Source: Pseudomonadales bacterium | GTDB taxonomy: Bacteria; Pseudomonadota; Gammaproteobacteria; Pseudomonadales; Azotimanducaceae | Length of the DNA stretch: 64,000 nt | Reading direction: 5' to 3' | Assembly: GCA_041395945.1 (NCBI GenBank) | Contig: JAWKZN010000001.1 | Span: 62,001-126,000 of the forward strand | Part shown: positions 25,852 to 35,115 of the stretch, piece by piece | How positions within the stretch are numbered: the stretch's first letter is position 1 | Layout of the letters: each line of letters opens with the position of its first letter | Program-made: the position numbers and the translations under genes | The notes under the pieces: model-generated | What the model saw: only the letters and a program-made list of their open reading frames with translations | The model's database searches: none | Told to the model about the DNA's origin: nothing

Positions 25852-26885
25852 GTATCGAGCCGGATCGTCTGGTATCTGCCGCCAGCGGCGGTGGCGATGT
25901 GGTCGAGCAGCGTCTCGAAAACGTCCTGCGGCCGCGCCGGCTGGCGGAATACATCGGGCAGCAGGCGGTAAAGGAGCAGATGGACATCTTCATCACCGCC
26001 GCCCGTAACCGCGGTGAGGCGCTGGACCATACCCTGATCTTCGGACCTCCCGGGCTGGGTAAGACCACTCTGGCCCACATCATCGCCAACGAAATGCAGG
26101 TGGCGATCAAATCCACCTCCGGACCGGTACTCGAACGGCCGGCTGAACTCGCGGCCATGCTCACCAATCTGGAGGAAGGTGAGGTGCTGTTCGTGGACGA
26201 GATTCACCGGCTCAGCCCGGTGGTGGAAGAGATCCTCTATCCCGCGATGGAGGATTTTCAGCTCGATATCCTGATCGGCGAAGGCCCTGCCGCGCGGTCA
26301 CTGAAACTGAACCTGCCGCGGTTCACACTGGTGGGGGCCACGACCCGGGCCGGGCTGCTGACCTCACCGCTGCGGGACAGATTCGGCATCGTGCAACGAT
26401 TGGAGTTCTACACGGTCGAAGAACTCGGTGAAATCGTTGCCCGGTCTGCAGACAAACTGGAGGTGCGCATCGATGCCGAGGGTGCCGCGGAAATTGCCCG
26501 TCGTGCCCGGGGTACGCCGCGCATCGCCAATCGACTGCTGCGGCGTGCGCGTGACTATGCGGAAGTGCGTGCGGACGGCCACATCGATCGGCAGGTGGCG
26601 GATGCTGCGCTGAATATGCTGAGTGTGGATCGGGAAGGTTTCGATGGCATGGACCGGCGCCTGCTGCATACGATCATCGATAAATTTTCCGGTGGTCCGG
26701 TGGGGGTTGATTCCCTCTCTGCCGCGATCAGTGAAGAGCGCGACACCATTGAAGATGTACTGGAGCCCTATCTGATCCAGCAGGGTTATCTCATGCGCAC
26801 GCCGCGTGGCCGGGTTGCCACGGACAAAGCCTACCTCCACCTCGGCCTGCAGCCTGTGGTGGGGAATCAACTCAATCTGGACTGA
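25848..26885 (+). CDS. ruvB: Holliday junction branch-migration ATPase RuvB
   Basis: AAA+ motor of 345 residues, hexameric on DNA. Walker A GPPGLGKT (66-73), Walker B LFVDEIHRL, sensor 1 LVGATTRAGLL, the arginine-finger region SPLRDRFGIV and the winged-helix C-terminal domain (QQGYLMRTPRGRVAT) are complete. TTG start is translationally coupled to ruvA. It is followed by tolQ after 11 bases. In Pseudomonas a ybgC thioesterase gene normally lies between ruvB and tolQ; it is missing here. Confidence 0.95.
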   Translation: MSIEPDRLVSAASGGGDVVEQRLENVLRPRRLAEYIGQQAVKEQMDIFITAARNRGEALDHTLIFGPPGLGKTTLAHIIANEMQVAIKSTSGPVLERPAELAAMLTNLEEGEVLFVDEIHRLSPVVEEILYPAMEDFQLDILIGEGPAARSLKLNLPRFTLVGATTRAGLLTSPLRDRFGIVQRLEFYTVEELGEIVARSADKLEVRIDAEGAAEIARRARGTPRIANRLLRRARDYAEVRADGHIDRQVADAALNMLSVDREGFDGMDRRLLHTIIDKFSGGPVGVDSLSAAISEERDTIEDVLEPYLIQQGYLMRTPRGRVATDKAYLHLGLQPVVGNQLNLD

Positions 26886-26896
26886 CAGGAGCCCCC

Positions 26897-27574
26897 TTGC
26901 CCGAACAGCTTTCCATATTCGAACTGGTGGCGAATGCCACCGTGGTGGTGCAGCTTGTCATGCTGGTGCTGCTGCTGGCATCCGTAGCCTCCTGGATGAT
27001 GATTTTTCAGCGCTGGTTCTTCCTGCGCAGGATTTCCGGGCAACTGGACGAATTCGAGGATCACTTCTGGTCCGGAATCGATCTGCGCGATCTGTATACC
27101 GAACTCGACGCCCACGATGACCTCAACGGGGTCGAGGGAATGTTCGTGGCAGGCTTCAAGGAATTCACGCGCCTATCGGAACAGTCGGATGCGGACGCCG
27201 ATTCCATCATGCAGGGTGTGCAGCGGGCGATCCGGGTGTCCCTGACACGTGAGGAAGAAAAACTCGAAACCCATCTCGCCTTCCTGGCCACGGTGGGATC
27301 CACCAGCCCGTACATCGGCCTGTTCGGCACCGTGTGGGGCATCATGAATTCCTTCCGCAGTCTGGCCAACATGACCCAGGCGACGCTGGCGACGGTTGCT
27401 CCGGGTATTTCGGAAGCGCTGGTCGCCACGGCGATGGGGCTGTTTGCCGCTATTCCCGCGGTGATCGGCTACAACCGCTTCAACGCCCAGGTCGAGGTAC
27501 TCATGACCCGTTACGAAACCTTCGGTGAAGAGTTCTCCGCGATTCTCTACCGCGCCGCCCACGCCAAGAGATAG
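26897..27574 (+). CDS. tolQ: Tol-Pal system protein TolQ
   Basis: Inner-membrane proton-channel subunit, 225 residues, related to ExbB/MotA. Three membrane helices are visible: about 15-38, then 130-155 (TSPYIGLFGTVWGIMNSF) and 165-190 (PGISEALVATAMGLFAAIPA). With TolR it uses the proton motive force to energise TolA during outer-membrane constriction. TTG start with an AGGAG at the proper distance; the stop is 6 bases before the tolR GTG. Confidence 0.93.
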   Translation: MPEQLSIFELVANATVVVQLVMLVLLLASVASWMMIFQRWFFLRRISGQLDEFEDHFWSGIDLRDLYTELDAHDDLNGVEGMFVAGFKEFTRLSEQSDADADSIMQGVQRAIRVSLTREEEKLETHLAFLATVGSTSPYIGLFGTVWGIMNSFRSLANMTQATLATVAPGISEALVATAMGLFAAIPAVIGYNRFNAQVEVLMTRYETFGEEFSAILYRAAHAKR

Positions 27575-27579
27575 ACGCA

Positions 27580-28020
27580 GTGGCCTCGAAACGCAAACCC
27601 ATGTCCGAGATCAACGTCGTGCCCTATATCGACGTGATGCTGGTGCTGCTGGTGATCTTCATGGCCACCGCCCCGCTGCTGACCCAGGGCGTGCAGGTCG
27701 ACCTGCCGAATGCGCCGTCGGAGCCGATCAGCGATACCACCGACGACCCGCTGGTGGTGTCCATGCGTGCGGATGGCGCGATCTTCGTGAATCTCGGCAT
27801 GCAGGATAAGGAAGAGGCGGGCAGCCGGGTAACGGTGTACTCCCTGGAAGACCAGGCGGGCAAGATCATCCGTGCCCGGCCCGATGTGTCGGTGTATGTG
27901 AAGGCCGATCACAAACTCGATTACGGTCAGGTGGTGATGATCATGACCGTGCTGCAGAAGGCGGGTGCCCAGAGCGTCGGTCTGATCACCGATCCTCCGG
28001 AACTGCCCACAGGCGGCTGA
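27580..28020 (+). CDS. tolR: Tol-Pal system protein TolR
   Basis: A 146-residue single-pass protein of the ExbD/TolR family. The membrane helix (about 14-34) carries the essential proton-carrying aspartate D18 in PYIDVMLVLLVIFM; the periplasmic domain follows with ARPDVSVYVKADHKLDYGQV. Start is GTG at 27580. It is followed by tolA one base after its stop. Confidence 0.93.
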   Translation: MASKRKPMSEINVVPYIDVMLVLLVIFMATAPLLTQGVQVDLPNAPSEPISDTTDDPLVVSMRADGAIFVNLGMQDKEEAGSRVTVYSLEDQAGKIIRARPDVSVYVKADHKLDYGQVVMIMTVLQKAGAQSVGLITDPPELPTGG

Positions 28021-28021
28021 G

Positions 28022-28786
28022 ATGGAGGGTGGGCTTCGTAACTACTGGTTACCTCTGGTGCTTGCGGTGGCGCTGCATTCGCTGGCGCTTGCTGCACTCA
28101 TCAACACCTGGCAGCCATCCCGGGAAGTGATACCGGTGATGAAGCCGAAAATCGTGAATTCGACTCTGCTGGTGCTCGAACCCAAGGCGAAGCCGAAAGC
28201 GCAGCCACCGAAGGTGACACCGGCGCCTGCGCCGAAACCTGCCGAGAAGGCGCCTGCAAAGCCACAGCCGGCCGCGCCGGAGAAAAAGCCGGACCCCAGG
28301 CCTGTGACTGAAACCAAACCGGTGGAGACGCCTAAGCCGAATCTGGAAGAGGTCATCCGCCAGCAGCAGGCGGAAGCCGATCGCCGGGCACGGCTGCAGG
28401 CACTGGCAAACTCATCCTTTGCCAATGCACTCGAAGACGAGTCCGTGGAACTTGCCGATGATGCGGCGGCAAATGCGTCGGCGGATGAAGCAGAAGTTGC
28501 CCAGAGTTACCGCTATGGTGTGTACCAGCGGGTGGTGTCCAACTGGTCACGACCGCCGAGTGCCCGCAATGGCATGCAGGCCATCCTGCAGGTTGATCTG
28601 GTGCCCACCGGAGACGTGGTAGCCGTGACACTCGTCGAAAGCAGCGGTAATGCGGCCTTCGATCAGTCGGCGGAAGCGGCCGTGCGCAAGGCGCGGCGCT
28701 TTGAAGTTCCCAAGGAGTCGGTGGTATTCGAAAAATACTTCCGCCGATTCACCCTGTTGTTCAGACCGGAGGATTTGTTGCGGTGA
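28022..28786 (+). CDS. tolA: Tol-Pal system protein TolA
   Basis: A 254-residue membrane-to-periplasm spanning protein, shorter than E. coli TolA. One N-terminal membrane helix (about 7-27, with SHLR replaced by HSLALAAL) is followed by a Lys/Pro/Ala-rich linker (about 55-115), a short helical region, then the globular C-terminal domain beginning near YRYGVYQRVVSNWSRP. The C-terminal domain looks TonB_C-like, and the coiled domain II is reduced. Overlaps tolB by a GTGA. Confidence 0.9.
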   Translation: MEGGLRNYWLPLVLAVALHSLALAALINTWQPSREVIPVMKPKIVNSTLLVLEPKAKPKAQPPKVTPAPAPKPAEKAPAKPQPAAPEKKPDPRPVTETKPVETPKPNLEEVIRQQQAEADRRARLQALANSSFANALEDESVELADDAAANASADEAEVAQSYRYGVYQRVVSNWSRPPSARNGMQAILQVDLVPTGDVVAVTLVESSGNAAFDQSAEAAVRKARRFEVPKESVVFEKYFRRFTLLFRPEDLLR

Positions 28787-30108
28787 ATGTAGTGATCTCG
28801 GGTAGATGCCTGCTGGTTGCCTGGCTGGCTGCGTTGTTGGTTGGTGTGAACGCTCAGGCGGCATCCAGTCTCGATGCCATCATCATCGACACCGGCTACG
28901 ACAAGCAGACCACGATCGCCGTGGTGCCCTTCCAGCAGGGGCCGGAGTTTGCCAATGAAAAAGCGTTCTCGGAGATCATCGATTTCGATCTCGCCCGCAG
29001 CGGTCAGTTCGCGCCCACCGCCAGGGAGAACATGCTGTCACTGCCGACCCGGCGTCAGGATGTGTTCTTCCGTGACTGGCGTATTCTCGGTGTTGAATAT
29101 CTGGTCGTCGGGCGTACCAGTGTCGATGGCACCGGCAACCTGAGAGTCGACTATCACCTGTTCGATGTCTTCAACGAACGGGAGCTGATCGTGGACACCC
29201 TGACTACGAACCGCACCCGCTGGCGGGATGCCGCACACACCGTCGCGGATCGCATTTTTGAAGCCATCACCGGAATCCGGGGTGCGTTTTCAACCAAGAT
29301 CCTCTATGTGCTGGTACAGAACGCCGGTTCCCCCGATGTGCGCTATGCGCTGGAAGTGGCGGATGCGGACGGTGAGCGAGCCCGCACGCTGTTCAGTTCG
29401 AAGGAGCCCCTGCTTTCCGCCAGCTGGGCGCCGGATGGCAAATCCGTGCTCTATGTCTCCTTCGAAGGCGGGCGGCCGGGCATCGTGCGGCAGAACGTCG
29501 CAACCGGTGCGAGGGAGGTGCTGACCCGGTTCAGCGGCATCAATGGCTCGCCCAAACTGTCGCCGGATGGCCAGCGCCTCGCCCTGGTGCTGTCGATGGA
29601 CGGCAATCCGGAAATCTATGTAATGAATCTTGCCAACAAGCAGCTGCGGCGGGTGACCAGACACCATGCCATTGATACGGAGCCGAGCTGGACCGAGGAT
29701 GGCCGGGGCCTGGTTTTCACCTCGGACCGGGGCGGCCGGCCCCAGATCTATCGGGTCGATCTGTCCAATGATGCGGTGGAGCGGCTGACCTTCGAAGGCG
29801 TCTACAACGCCAGTCCCCGCCTGCTGCCGGGCGGGCGCCACCTGGTCTTCGTGCATCGGCGGGACGGTGTCGATCATATTGCCTGGCAGGACCTGGAACG
29901 GGACGATCTGCGGGTGCTGACCCGCACCCCGCTGGACGAATCCCCTTCGGTTGCGCCGAATGGCACCATGCTGATCTATGCGACGCAGGATCGGGGGAGA
30001 GGTATACTCGCCGTCGTCTCGATCGATGGGCGGGTCAAGTATCGGCTGCCTTCTTCGTCAGGGGATGTTCGGGAGCCGGCCTGGTCCCCGTTCATGGATG
30101 CTCTATAA
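28783..30108 (+). CDS. tolB: Tol-Pal system periplasmic protein TolB
   Basis: A 441-residue periplasmic beta-propeller that binds Pal. The signal peptide ends near ANAQA|ASS (about residue 27); the N-terminal domain (IDTGYDKQTTIAVVPF) precedes a six-bladed propeller with repeated SPDG/SWTEDG/APNG motifs (for example SWAPDGKSVLYVSF, KLSPDGQRLAL, SWTEDGRGLVFTSDRGG). The GTG start overlaps the tolA stop. The 245 bases after its stop contain a 9-bp hairpin but no gene. Confidence 0.93.
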   Translation: MNVVISGRCLLVAWLAALLVGVNAQAASSLDAIIIDTGYDKQTTIAVVPFQQGPEFANEKAFSEIIDFDLARSGQFAPTARENMLSLPTRRQDVFFRDWRILGVEYLVVGRTSVDGTGNLRVDYHLFDVFNERELIVDTLTTNRTRWRDAAHTVADRIFEAITGIRGAFSTKILYVLVQNAGSPDVRYALEVADADGERARTLFSSKEPLLSASWAPDGKSVLYVSFEGGRPGIVRQNVATGAREVLTRFSGINGSPKLSPDGQRLALVLSMDGNPEIYVMNLANKQLRRVTRHHAIDTEPSWTEDGRGLVFTSDRGGRPQIYRVDLSNDAVERLTFEGVYNASPRLLPGGRHLVFVHRRDGVDHIAWQDLERDDLRVLTRTPLDESPSVAPNGTMLIYATQDRGRGILAVVSIDGRVKYRLPSSSGDVREPAWSPFMDAL

Positions 30109-30127
30109 GAGCGTCACAGAAACAAGC

Positions 30128-30149
30128 GTCGCCGAAGCGTTTCGGCGAC
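30128..30149 (+). promoter_or_regulatory. Hairpin in the tolB-pal spacer
   Basis: Perfect 9-bp arms GTCGCCGAA and TTCGGCGAC enclose a 4-base loop. There is no U-tract, so it is probably an mRNA-processing or stability structure and not a terminator. The rest of the 245-bp spacer (30109-30353) holds two copies of GTGCAAAGCGAA just before the pal ribosome site AGGAG and no other gene. Confidence 0.5.
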
Positions 30150-30353
30150 AACCCGTCACGCTGATTCCCCGGTTGAGCAGCATTCCCGAACCCTGGGGAT
30201 CAATGTGGCGGTGGGCGATAACAGGATCCCTGGAGGGACCGACAGAAGTCCCGTTCGGACCCTTCGAGAGCAGATGAAATTAAAAAGGCGATGCAGACAA
30301 CAAGTGCAAAGCGAAAAAAAGTGCAAAGCGAACAAGGACTACAGGAGAAAAGC

Positions 30354-30890
30354 ATGACTAAGCAGTGGATACGGAATCTGTTGCTCATATCGATGGTGGC
30401 TGTCGTCGCCGGCTGTGCATCCGGTGGCAAGAGCAAGCCCACGGAACCGTCGGTTGAACCGGTGGAAACATCGGATACAACCCCGGCACCGGGTGGCCTG
30501 TCGACGGAGCCCGCCGGATTCGATAACAACCTCAACCCCTACGCGCCGGGCACCACCCGTCTGCTGCCGCGCACCTACTACTTTGAGTTCGATCAGGCCG
30601 TGCTGGGCCCTGATGATCTGACGTCCTTGGCGATGCACGCTCAGGTGCTGCTCAACAACCGCGACCGATCTGTTGTGATCGAAGGCCATTGCGACGAGCG
30701 GGGTACCCGTGAATACAACCTGGCACTGGGTGAACGGCGGGCCAATGCGATCCGCACGTACCTTACCTCCGCCGGTGTCTCACCGCGTCAGGTAGAGTCG
30801 GTGAGTTACGGTGAAGAGCGACCGGAAGATCCCGGTCATGCTGAAGCTGCCTACGCGCGCAACCGCCGCGCGGTGTTGATCTACCGCTAG
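30354..30890 (+). CDS. pal: Peptidoglycan-associated lipoprotein Pal
   Basis: Outer-membrane lipoprotein of 178 residues. The signal peptide ends at the lipobox VVAGC with C21 as lipidated cysteine. A Pro/Thr-rich linker precedes the OmpA-like domain with YFEFDQAVLGPDD and the peptidoglycan-binding GHCDERGTREYNLALGERRA. Start ATG at 30354 has an ACAGGAG ribosome site. The frame upstream to 30291 is not needed. Followed by cpoB after 13 bases. Confidence 0.95.
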   Translation: MTKQWIRNLLLISMVAVVAGCASGGKSKPTEPSVEPVETSDTTPAPGGLSTEPAGFDNNLNPYAPGTTRLLPRTYYFEFDQAVLGPDDLTSLAMHAQVLLNNRDRSVVIEGHCDERGTREYNLALGERRANAIRTYLTSAGVSPRQVESVSYGEERPEDPGHAEAAYARNRRAVLIYR

Positions 30891-30903
30891 GGGCCTGTCT
30901 GCG

Positions 30904-31791
30904 ATGACTACTTTCCGAGGCCATATCGCTGCCGGTGTACTGCTGGCGTTACCGCTGGCGGTGGTTGCGGCGACACCCGGTCAGCCGCAACCGAATGCTG
31001 GCGCGGCCGACAGCAGTGCCGCTGTTGGCGATCGGCGCCTGAACGAGCTGTTTTATCAGCTGCAGGTGCTCCAGCAGGAAGTGCAGGAGCTCCGCGGACT
31101 GATCGAAGAGCAGAGTTATCAGCTCAGCCGTCTTGCCCGGGATCAGCAGGAGCAGTACATCGACCTCGACCGACGCGTCGCCGGTCTCACGACAGGCGGC
31201 GCGGGCGGCTCACGGGCACCGGCGCAGGCGTCGAGCGCACCGGCCACCGCCTTCGGCTCAGCGCAGCGCGGAGCGCCGGTCGTCACCATTCCACCGCCGC
31301 TGACGATTCCCGGTTCGAGTGCCGCCGGTTCGGGCACGTCCGTATCGGGTGCGCCTGCAGCGACGACGCAGGTGACGCAACCGGTTACCCAGAGCGCGCC
31401 TCGGACGGGTGCCGGCCTGTCGGAGCGGGATGCCTACACCGCGGCATTCGATCTGATGAAGGGGCGACAGTTCAAGGAGTCCATTGCCGCCTTCAGCGAT
31501 CTGATCACTGCATACCCGAACGGGCAGTACACGCCGAATGCCTATTACTGGCTGGGTGAGCTCTACCTCGCAGAGCAGAACGCCGAGCAGGCCCGGCAGG
31601 CCTTCATGCAGGTAATCAGCCTCTACCCGGATCATCCCAAGGTGCCGGACACGCTGTATAAACTGGGTGTCACCTACCACCGCATCGGCGACAACGCCAG
31701 GGCGATGGAGTACTTCAATCGGGTTCGATCCGAATTTCCGTCCAGCTCTGCGGCTGGTCTGGCAACGAGCTACGCTGCCGAGCTGAGGTGA
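30904..31791 (+). CDS. cpoB: Cell-division coordinator CpoB (YbgF)
   Basis: A 295-residue periplasmic protein. The signal peptide (about 1-24) is followed by a trimerising coiled coil (about 45-90, LQVLQQEVQELRGLIEEQSY), a long Gly/Ala/Pro-rich linker, and three TPR units in the C terminus (RDAYTAAFDLMKGRQFKESI onwards). CpoB links Tol-Pal to peptidoglycan synthesis at division. Its stop overlaps the GTG start of queE. Confidence 0.93.
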   Translation: MTTFRGHIAAGVLLALPLAVVAATPGQPQPNAGAADSSAAVGDRRLNELFYQLQVLQQEVQELRGLIEEQSYQLSRLARDQQEQYIDLDRRVAGLTTGGAGGSRAPAQASSAPATAFGSAQRGAPVVTIPPPLTIPGSSAAGSGTSVSGAPAATTQVTQPVTQSAPRTGAGLSERDAYTAAFDLMKGRQFKESIAAFSDLITAYPNGQYTPNAYYWLGELYLAEQNAEQARQAFMQVISLYPDHPKVPDTLYKLGVTYHRIGDNARAMEYFNRVRSEFPSSSAAGLATSYAAELR

Positions 31792-32450
31792 ACTCTCCGG
31801 TACGATCCGGTCAGCTGCGTCTCACCGAGATATTCCTTTCACTGCAGGGCGAGTCCACATCCGTGGGCCTGCCCACTGTCTTCGTACGCCTCACCGGCTG
31901 TCCGCTGCGCTGCAGCTGGTGCGACACTGCTTATGCCTTCCAGGGGGGGCGTCTCGAATCCCTGAATGACATTCTCCAGCAGGTAATCGATTACGGGGTC
32001 CCCCATGTCACCGTGACCGGCGGCGAACCCCTTGCCCAGGCTGGTGTACGCGCGCTGCTGACAGCGCTGTGTGATGAGGGTCTGGATGTCTCGCTGGAAA
32101 CCAGTGGTGCTCTGGATGTCGCCGGGGTCGACTCCCGGGTCAGAAAAATTCTCGACATCAAAGCCCCGGGCTCCGGGGAAATGCACCGCAATCTGTGGAG
32201 CAATCTAGCGCATTGCAGTGCCCGGGATGAGATCAAGTTTGTGCTCAAAGACCGTCAGGACTATGACTGGGCGCGTCTGAAGTGCGACGAACTCGGCCTG
32301 TTCGATCGACCCCTGCATCTGCTGTTTTCTCCGGTGGCGGATGAACTGTCGGCGCGCGAACTGGCGGACTGGATTCTCGCGGATCGACTGGCCGTACGCC
32401 TGCAGATTCAGCTGCACAAGTATCTATGGGGCAATGAACCCGGTCGCTGA
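31788..32450 (+). CDS. queE: 7-carboxy-7-deazaguanine synthase QueE
   Basis: Radical-SAM enzyme of 220 residues, converting CPH4 to 7-carboxy-7-deazaguanine in queuosine synthesis. C38, C42 and C45 in LTGCPLRCSWCDTAYA form the CxxxCxxC cluster site; EIFLSLQGES (14-23) and TVTGGEPLAQ bind SAM and substrate. GTG start overlaps the cpoB stop. It is directly followed by queC, the next pathway step, so they are one operon with the tol genes. Confidence 0.93.
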   Translation: MNSPVRSGQLRLTEIFLSLQGESTSVGLPTVFVRLTGCPLRCSWCDTAYAFQGGRLESLNDILQQVIDYGVPHVTVTGGEPLAQAGVRALLTALCDEGLDVSLETSGALDVAGVDSRVRKILDIKAPGSGEMHRNLWSNLAHCSARDEIKFVLKDRQDYDWARLKCDELGLFDRPLHLLFSPVADELSARELADWILADRLAVRLQIQLHKYLWGNEPGR

Positions 32451-33182
32451 ATGTCCGGGCCGGAGCGGGTGGGACCTTTATCCGATTCCGAGGGCATGCG
32501 CATGACCGGCCGTCGTGCGGTAGTACTTCTCTCCGGCGGGCTGGATTCCGCCACCACGCTGGCACTTGCTCGTGAGCAGGGCTTCGAGTGTTTTGCGCTG
32601 TCTTTCGACTATGGCCAGCGCCATCGCATGGAACTCGAAGCCAGCGGACGCGTAGCGCGTGCCCAGGGGGTGAGGGAGCATCGCATCCTGCCCATCGATC
32701 TGTCCGCGTTCGGTGGTTCCGCACTGACCGATCCGGATATTCCGGTGCCGGTTGAAGGAGCGGCTTCCGACGCGATACCCGTCACCTATGTACCTGCCCG
32801 CAACACGGTCTTTCTCTCACTGGCGCTTGCCTGGGCGGAAGTGCTCGGCGCCCGGGACATATTCATCGGTGCCAATGCGGTGGATTATTCCGGCTATCCG
32901 GACTGCCGGCCGGAGTTCATCGCGGCGTTTGAAAGCCTTGCCAATCTCGCCACCAGAGCAGGTGTGGAAGGGGACGGCTTCCGGATCCATGCGCCGCTGA
33001 TCTCACTGAGCAAGGCGGACATCATCCGCGCGGGTGCAAGGCTCGGAGTGGATTACGGGTTGACGATTTCCTGTTATCAGCCCGGAGAGCGTGGTGTGGC
33101 CTGCGGGCTGTGTGACAGCTGCCGGCTGCGCAGTGCCGGATTTCAGGCGGCCGGGGTTCCTGATCCCACCCTCTATGGATGA
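32451..33182 (+). CDS. queC: 7-cyano-7-deazaguanine synthase QueC
   Basis: ATP-dependent enzyme making preQ0 from CDG and ammonia. The PP-loop is LLSGGLDSATT; FDYGQRHRMELE follows; near the end CYQPGERGVACGLCDSCRLR supplies the four zinc cysteines. ATG at 32451 directly follows the queE stop, but ATGs at 32496 and 32502, with a GAGGG ribosome site, give a more usual N terminus and are a serious alternative. Its 3' end overlaps the convergent regulator gene by 10 bases. Confidence 0.92.
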   Translation: MSGPERVGPLSDSEGMRMTGRRAVVLLSGGLDSATTLALAREQGFECFALSFDYGQRHRMELEASGRVARAQGVREHRILPIDLSAFGGSALTDPDIPVPVEGAASDAIPVTYVPARNTVFLSLALAWAEVLGARDIFIGANAVDYSGYPDCRPEFIAAFESLANLATRAGVEGDGFRIHAPLISLSKADIIRAGARLGVDYGLTISCYQPGERGVACGLCDSCRLRSAGFQAAGVPDPTLYG

Positions 33183-35023
33183 GCAATTGTTCCATCGGTG
33201 TTTTCGGCGGAGATACAGATCGCTCGATCAGGGGCGTCCGATCTCGGAACGCTCCTTACCGGTGTAGCTCCCGGGGACACAACCAGGTGCCTGTCCGGCG
33301 GCAAGGTCGAGGCTTTTTCCGCGAGTTCCCGATACCAGTCGTCCGTGAATCCCAGTTCAGACTCGATTCGAAGCACCACAGGGTGCCGGGCGATTTCAGG
33401 GGTTACATGCAGGCGCGTCAACCACCACCAGAATCCGTCCCGGTCCGGATTCGGAGCGGCCCTGCTGAGTGCGGTTGGGACAGCACCATCGAGCCGCAGG
33501 GAAAAGATTGCCGCCAGCGACGCATGTTCGTTGGCCACGCACCAGTCGATCGATTCTCGGGCCCGTTCATCATCACCCTCCGCAAGCGCGACTTCGAACG
33601 CGAGCGGATAGTAGCCAAGATGTGCTGTCAGCTGATGCTGAATGGAAGTCGGTACGGAGTCCTGCATCGCCTGCCGCAGGAAATCGCAGAGTACGCGGGC
33701 ATCGACCTGGTCCGGCGTGCCCCGGCGCACCCAGGAGCGGATGATCTGCGGGTTGACGGAACCCGGTGGATAGAATGTGGCCAGGTGATCGGCATCGATC
33801 TGCGCACCTTTCCAGTCGCCCAGTGTTGCCCGGGCAATGGCCTGCCATTCCAGGAATGCGACGTCGTAGGGCACCTTTGCCGAAGCCTGACGGAGATATC
33901 CCAGTGCCTCTCGAGCATATCCGGATACCACGAGAACCATTGCGTACGGAAATCCGTACGAGTTCACCCACTCACGCGCGATACGTTCTGCCGCCGCCGG
34001 ATTAGCGCCATGACAGCTGAGAAGATACGATCTTGCGAAACAGGCATAGGCACCCCCGGCATCCCGCTTCCAGTCGTTGGTGTCGAGCATAGTCAGCGCA
34101 CGTGCGCGCATTTCGCGATTGCCGACGCTTGCGGCGTTTCTCACCAGGGCCATGGCCAGATCGGCCCGACCCCACGCCCAGGACGGATCAGCCTCGAGTG
34201 TCTGCTCGAGCCAGAACAGGTGTTCATCCGCATCACCCCAGAGGCGGTAGTTCAGCAGTCTGAGAAAGGCCGCATAGGCTTTCGGATTCGACGGCACCGG
34301 CCAGCCACCCAGACTTTCGCCAAAAAAACGTGCGACGCTGGAGACGAGGCTGCGCTGCAGTTCGTACGGATCGTCAGCGGTGCCGGTAAAAATTTCGGAC
34401 CATACCGTTCTGCGTTTGCGCGCATCGATGACCTGAACGCTGAGTTCCACATCTGCTCTGTGTGGCTGCACGAAGCCCACGATCAGCAGATCAGCATCCT
34501 GCGGCGGTGCTGTCACCTCTGCGTCATGCACCAGCCCGCCCGGCAGTACGGTAAACTGAGACCAGACGGCGATCTGACGTTCGAGGTGCCTGCGAAGACC
34601 ATCCGCCAGCCAGCCGAGATCCAGACCGGGACTGAAATCTTTGAACGGCAGAATGGCCACCACCCGTTTTGCGCCTGGCGTACTGTCTGTCTGGCCTTCC
34701 TGTACGGGTTTCACAGCCGCAACCAGGCGGTAACCCCTGCCGGGAATGGTCTGTATGTAGCGGGGCGAACGGGCGCTGTCACCGAGTGCACGACGAATGA
34801 GCGCTATCCGCTGGTGGATGACCGCCTGCACCACCACCTTGTCCGGCCAGAGTGCGTCCAGCAATTGCTCAGTGGAGAGCGGACCGGTCTGCTGCGCCAG
34901 GTAGACCAGCACATCCATGGTCTTCGGCTGCAGTGAAACCGTCTCCTCGCCCTTTTTGAGCTGATTCAGCTCAGGATCGACCAGCCAGTCGCCGAGCCGG
35001 AAAGCCCTGGTGGTGGACCCCAA
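33173..35023 (-). CDS. Winged-helix (CadC/ToxR-like) regulator with TolB-like and TPR-type domains
   Basis: A 616-residue protein. Residues 8-105 form an OmpR-type winged helix (RLGDWLVDPELNQLKKGEET, SLQPKTMDVLVYLAQQTG, RYIQTIPGRGYRLVA) of the CadC class. Then comes an NTPase-independent TolB/FlgO-like segment (KRVVAILPFKDFSPGLDLGW, about 118-240) and a TPR-rich region (about 250-560). No transmembrane helix is apparent, so it differs from CadC itself and is probably a cytoplasmic sensor-regulator. Start is TTG at 35023 with GGAGG about nine bases upstream. It may control the adjacent secreted-protein gene. Confidence 0.78.
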   Translation of the reverse strand: MGSTTRAFRLGDWLVDPELNQLKKGEETVSLQPKTMDVLVYLAQQTGPLSTEQLLDALWPDKVVVQAVIHQRIALIRRALGDSARSPRYIQTIPGRGYRLVAAVKPVQEGQTDSTPGAKRVVAILPFKDFSPGLDLGWLADGLRRHLERQIAVWSQFTVLPGGLVHDAEVTAPPQDADLLIVGFVQPHRADVELSVQVIDARKRRTVWSEIFTGTADDPYELQRSLVSSVARFFGESLGGWPVPSNPKAYAAFLRLLNYRLWGDADEHLFWLEQTLEADPSWAWGRADLAMALVRNAASVGNREMRARALTMLDTNDWKRDAGGAYACFARSYLLSCHGANPAAAERIAREWVNSYGFPYAMVLVVSGYAREALGYLRQASAKVPYDVAFLEWQAIARATLGDWKGAQIDADHLATFYPPGSVNPQIIRSWVRRGTPDQVDARVLCDFLRQAMQDSVPTSIQHQLTAHLGYYPLAFEVALAEGDDERARESIDWCVANEHASLAAIFSLRLDGAVPTALSRAAPNPDRDGFWWWLTRLHVTPEIARHPVVLRIESELGFTDDWYRELAEKASTLPPDRHLVVSPGATPVRSVPRSDAPDRAICISAENTDGTIAHP

Positions 35024-35115
35024 GTCATATCCTCCCTCCCTGCGGTCAGTCGGATTCTAGACCTGAGGACACGACGGGTCACCTCGAAGTGCCCGGCGAC
35101 CCGCAGGTGAGCCGT

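Noticed and set aside
33179..34936. 585-codon plus-strand ORF opposite the TPR regulator
   Set aside because: It is the antisense of a gene with clear winged-helix and TPR features and has Arg/Cys/His-rich shadow composition.
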